Assembly (NCBI RefSeq): GCF_040253635.1
Contig: NZ_JBEJGX010000003.1
Span: forward strand, 7,589,501 to 7,653,500
Source: Streptomyces sp. Edi2
GTDB lineage: Bacteria; Actinomycetota; Actinomycetes; Streptomycetales; Streptomycetaceae
Direction of reading: 5' to 3'
DNA length: 64,000 nt
The translations under genes and the position numbers were made by a program. A model generated the notes under the pieces. The model made no database searches. It saw only the letters and a program-made list of their open reading frames with translations, and was not told the origin of the DNA. Of this stretch, positions 62,138 to 64,000 are shown one piece after another (the stretch's first letter is position 1; every line of letters begins with the position of its first letter).

Positions 62138-62343
62138 GCGGGGAATTCCCCTGCCTGCACACCGGTGACGAACGCTGACCACGCTGCCGGGCCGAACATC
62201 AGGGCCGGGCCGTTGAGGTCTTTGCTGTCCCGGACGGGAACGGTGCCGTGGGCGCTGGCGTGCGCCGGGGACCACTCCACGCAGTCGCCGCCGTCTTGGC
62301 TGCTGTAGCTGGACTTGACCCAGGGGCGAGTCAGGGTGGTCAC
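62134..62343 (-). CDS. DUF397 domain-containing protein, 69 aa
   Basis: A typical small DUF397 protein: RPWVKSSYSSQDGGDCVEWS at the N-terminus, VPVRDSKDLNGPALMFGPAAWSAFVTGV at the C-terminus. These proteins pair with XRE-type regulators in actinobacteria and are often involved in development or toxin-like control. GTG 62343 overlaps the stop of the regulator remnant (GTGA). Its own TAA (62134-62136) lies within the right end of the MITE-like element. Confidence 0.9.
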   Translation of the reverse strand: MTTLTRPWVKSSYSSQDGGDCVEWSPAHASAHGTVPVRDSKDLNGPALMFGPAAWSAFVTGVQAGEFPA

Positions 62344-62417
62344 GATGCCTCCAGAAGCTTGCGGATCTTGCGGGCGGAGGCGTCACGCGCCGGAGCTGAT
62401 GCGGTGAGTACATCGTA
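62340..62417 (-). pseudogene. C-terminal remnant of an XRE-family regulator (DUF5753 type)
   Basis: Directly upstream of DUF397, the minus frame reads YDVLTASAPARDASARKIRK and LLEAS before TGA, like the end of a helix-turn-helix/DUF5753 regulator that normally precedes DUF397 genes. No helix-turn-helix region can be found further upstream, so the partner gene is truncated. Confidence 0.5.
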
Positions 62418-62630
62418 GGGCGGTGTGAGGGGTCGCACCGTGGAGGGGAATCTTCAATGATCGTTCCCGGTCTGATGCCCATCGGGTAGATCACGGGGGC
62501 CTCCCGCAGCGAGCAGAACAGACATGGAGCCGTCCCCGAGTCCGTGACTCTCCGCACGGTGCGGCAGGAGAGGTCACGTCATGGCCGGCCCTCAGATGGC
62601 GGGTTGCTCTAAGGCGTGTTTGAGCTGTGG

Positions 62631-62850
62631 TCACAAGGCTTGCGTTATCAGGGCGAGTTGGATGGTGGCTTCGTAGCGGACGGCGAGCTTGTCATAGCGC
62701 GTGGCGACGCTCCTGGCCTGTTTCAACAGGCCGATGCGGTTCTCGACCTTGTGCCTGCGCTTGTACATCTCGCGGTCGAAACCGGCCGGCCGGCCGCCTG
62801 CTGAGCCGCGTCGGCGCCGGTGTCCGGCCTGGTCGCCACCAGATCCCGTC
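62631..62850 (-). pseudogene. IS5-type transposase C-terminal fragment
   Basis: The frame reads GGRPAGFDREMYKRRHKVEN and RIGLLKQARSVATRYDKLAV, then RYEATIQLALITQAL, the last third of an IS5-group transposase with the final catalytic Glu (HKVEN). The N-terminal part and two catalytic Asp residues are missing. It ends close to the left terminal repeat at the expected distance. Confidence 0.85.
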
Positions 62851-62980
62851 AAACACCTGCCGCCGGTCCCGCATACCGAGCGCCCTGAAGATCAACCTCT
62901 TGCCCTGAAGGGCACTTGAGGTCCTATGGTCACCGCATGACCTGCACGGCGTGCAGGCTCCGTACCAGAGGGGGCATGAC

Positions 62981-63448
62981 ATGACGACTCAGCAGATGTC
63001 CGACGTCGAACTGGCCGGACAGCCCGCCGCGTACTGGACCGGTGTCGCCTACGAGGCGCTCATCGCGTACACCCGGGCCCAGCAGGTCGAAAAGGGCTAC
63101 ACCCAGCCCCAGTTCTGGCTGCTGCGCAACCTGTCGGCGAACGACATCGCGCCCGACGGCCAGGGAATGACCCTGCCTGAACTGCGGGAGGCCATGGCCT
63201 CCTACATCCGCCCCGAGGACGATCTGGCAGTAGAGGCCGAAGTGCTCCTGGAGCGTGGCTGGCTGACCCGGGACACCGGGAACCGGCTGTGGCTTACCGA
63301 GGAGGGGGAACAGGCCCGCGTCAACCTCGCTCGCAACGCCCCCGCGATCCGCGCCACCCTCCACGAGGGCATCGACGATGCGGACTACGTCACCACGGTG
63401 AAGGTGCTCCAGCAGCTGATCCGCAATGCGGGCGGGACGGGCGCCTAG
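62981..63448 (+). CDS. MarR/winged-helix-like regulator carried by the IS5-ended element, 155 aa
   Basis: The protein shows a MarR-like layout: an N-terminal dimer helix (AAYWTGVAYEALIAYTRAQQ), a winged helix (QPQFWLLRNLSAND ... LPELREAMASYI), RGWLTRDTGNRLWLTEEGEQARV as recognition wing, and a C-terminal dimer helix. GAGGGGG (62968-62974) precedes ATG 62981. It lies inside a pair of transposon ends and has no obvious target gene. Confidence 0.75.
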   Translation: MTTQQMSDVELAGQPAAYWTGVAYEALIAYTRAQQVEKGYTQPQFWLLRNLSANDIAPDGQGMTLPELREAMASYIRPEDDLAVEAEVLLERGWLTRDTGNRLWLTEEGEQARVNLARNAPAIRATLHEGIDDADYVTTVKVLQQLIRNAGGTGA

Positions 63449-63568
63449 CAAACCGGGGCCCGGGCAGGGCACCTGGGCCCCGGCGAGTTCACGGCAGGTG
63501 AGTCGGCGTGGTTGTTCAACGGGGCCATCCGTTGACCAGCCCGTGATCACATCTCAAACACGCCTTAG

Positions 63569-63801
63569 GAGCTGTCCGGGCGATCACGGCCGGTCTCGAT
63601 CTGGCCGCTTCTTGAGGCATCTGCGGCAACGGTCTGAAGTCGGTTGCCCGAGCCCCGTGAGCGCGACCGTCACCGGATGAAGGAAGTTGAGGGTCCGATG
63701 GTGTGTGGGTCGGACCGGGTTGGCCACGAACCGGATCTATGGTCAATAGCGCCTTTCTGGTCTTTTATCCGGCCATTCAGCGAAGTTCCATGGTCTGAGG
63801 G
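63569..63801. other. Non-coding stretch after the IS5-ended element
   Basis: No gene-like frame with normal codon usage was seen. A short AT-richer segment (63720-63780) near TATGGTCAATAG could hold a promoter for the frame that begins at 63802. Confidence 0.35.
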
Positions 63802-64000
63802 GTGGGTGCGCGTAGCGTCCTGGCGTCTGCGGGCGTTCTGACCTGCGGTAATCGCTCTGATGGAGGGGGTAGTTGTGGCTGGTGGGATACGACTCCGGAG
63901 CAGCGTCTGGAGAAGCTGCGGAGCCTGTTGATGGGGACGCGCAGTGATTCGCGGGTGGTGCGGGCGCTGGGGCAGGGCAGTAAGGGCAATGTGCTGTTCG
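63802..64000 (+). CDS. Possible partial gene running off the window
   Basis: One plus frame opens after TGA at 63796-63798 and stays open from GTG 63802 to the window end, reading WDTTPEQRLEKLRSLLMGTR and SDSRVVRALGQGSKGNVLF near the end. The composition is protein-like from about 63883. No ribosome binding site supports a start and the family is not recognised, so this may be a real 5' end or a remnant. Confidence 0.35.
   Translation, partial: MGARSVLASAGVLTCGNRSDGGGSCGWWDTTPEQRLEKLRSLLMGTRSDSRVVRALGQGSKGNVLF

Larger units (their letters stand above)
62609..63568. mobile_element. IS5-ended element with a passenger MarR-like gene
   Basis: CTAAGGCGTGTTTGAG (62609-62624) and CTCAAACACGCCTTAG (63553-63568) are perfect 16-bp inverted repeats; the match continues inwards to 26 bp with two mismatches. 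The ~960-bp interior holds a transposase 3' fragment on the minus strand and an intact MarR-like gene on the plus strand in place of the rest of the transposase. Confidence 0.75.

Noticed and set aside
62423..62557. Short minus frame with CLFCSLREAP, similar to the start of HIT-family proteins
   Set aside because: Only one short motif fits, with no HxHxH; too little for a call.

Overview
The window is chromosomal DNA of a high-GC actinobacterium, almost certainly Streptomyces. The evidence is the very high GC content with strong third-position GC bias, frequent GTG starts, AGGAGG-type ribosome binding sites, a gluABCD uptake operon, an LAXTG (class E type) sorting signal, a DUF397 protein, MocR regulators and a reductase of the kind used with mycothiol. 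No rRNA, tRNA or CRISPR array was recognised. About 50 intact protein genes and several gene remnants can be supported.

Layout. 0.1-7.4 kb holds housekeeping and transport genes: exonuclease III, a secreted GDSL esterase and the gluABCD amino-acid ABC operon. 8.1-13.7 kb is an accessory block: a PGRP-type amidase and a GH25 lysozyme (both without signal peptides), a cytosolic lipase-like hydrolase, a CYTH-like protein, and a subtilase coupled to a small propeptide-like protein. 13.8-16.4 kb is a compact lasso-peptide cluster: a 38-residue precursor not among the supplied open reading frames, a fused RRE/leader peptidase and an Asn-synthetase-like cyclase. 16.4-29.7 kb holds a membrane protein, a secreted S15-type hydrolase, a hydrolase/MocR pair, a hydroquinone reductase, an ATP-dependent DNA ligase, an MMPL transporter and a methyltransferase. 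30-41.8 kb holds an SDR, a Tat-exported polysaccharide deacetylase, an APC permease, a GNAT enzyme with a possible leader peptide, two ordinary transporters or enzymes, gamma-glutamyltransferase and an amidase. 42.5-48.7 kb is a cell-surface block: an LAXTG-anchored SdrD-B-like protein, a membrane-anchored protein, a beta-helix lipoprotein and an exported DyP peroxidase. 48.8-51.5 kb is an isochorismatase-fold enzyme plus a MarR-MFS pair with a 38-bp palindromic operator. 51.6-59.3 kb looks like a pyrimidine/hydantoin catabolic block: carbon-nitrogen hydrolase, class III aminotransferase, dihydropyrimidinase, F420-type LLM oxidoreductase and NCS1 permease. 60.1-64 kb is degraded: IS5 remnants, a truncated lapA-like gene, a small MITE-like element, a helix-turn-helix remnant and an IS5-ended element with a MarR-like passenger gene.

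Most likely to be new are the lasso-peptide cluster (predicted core GFSGGFYDGHGYQH, an 8-residue Gly1-Asp8 ring), the surface block around the LAXTG protein, and the dihydropyrimidine-type pathway in which an LLM flavin/F420 enzyme may stand in for the usual dehydrogenase. A second theme is the number of unrelated intergenic tandem repeats, with units of 7 to 24 bp.
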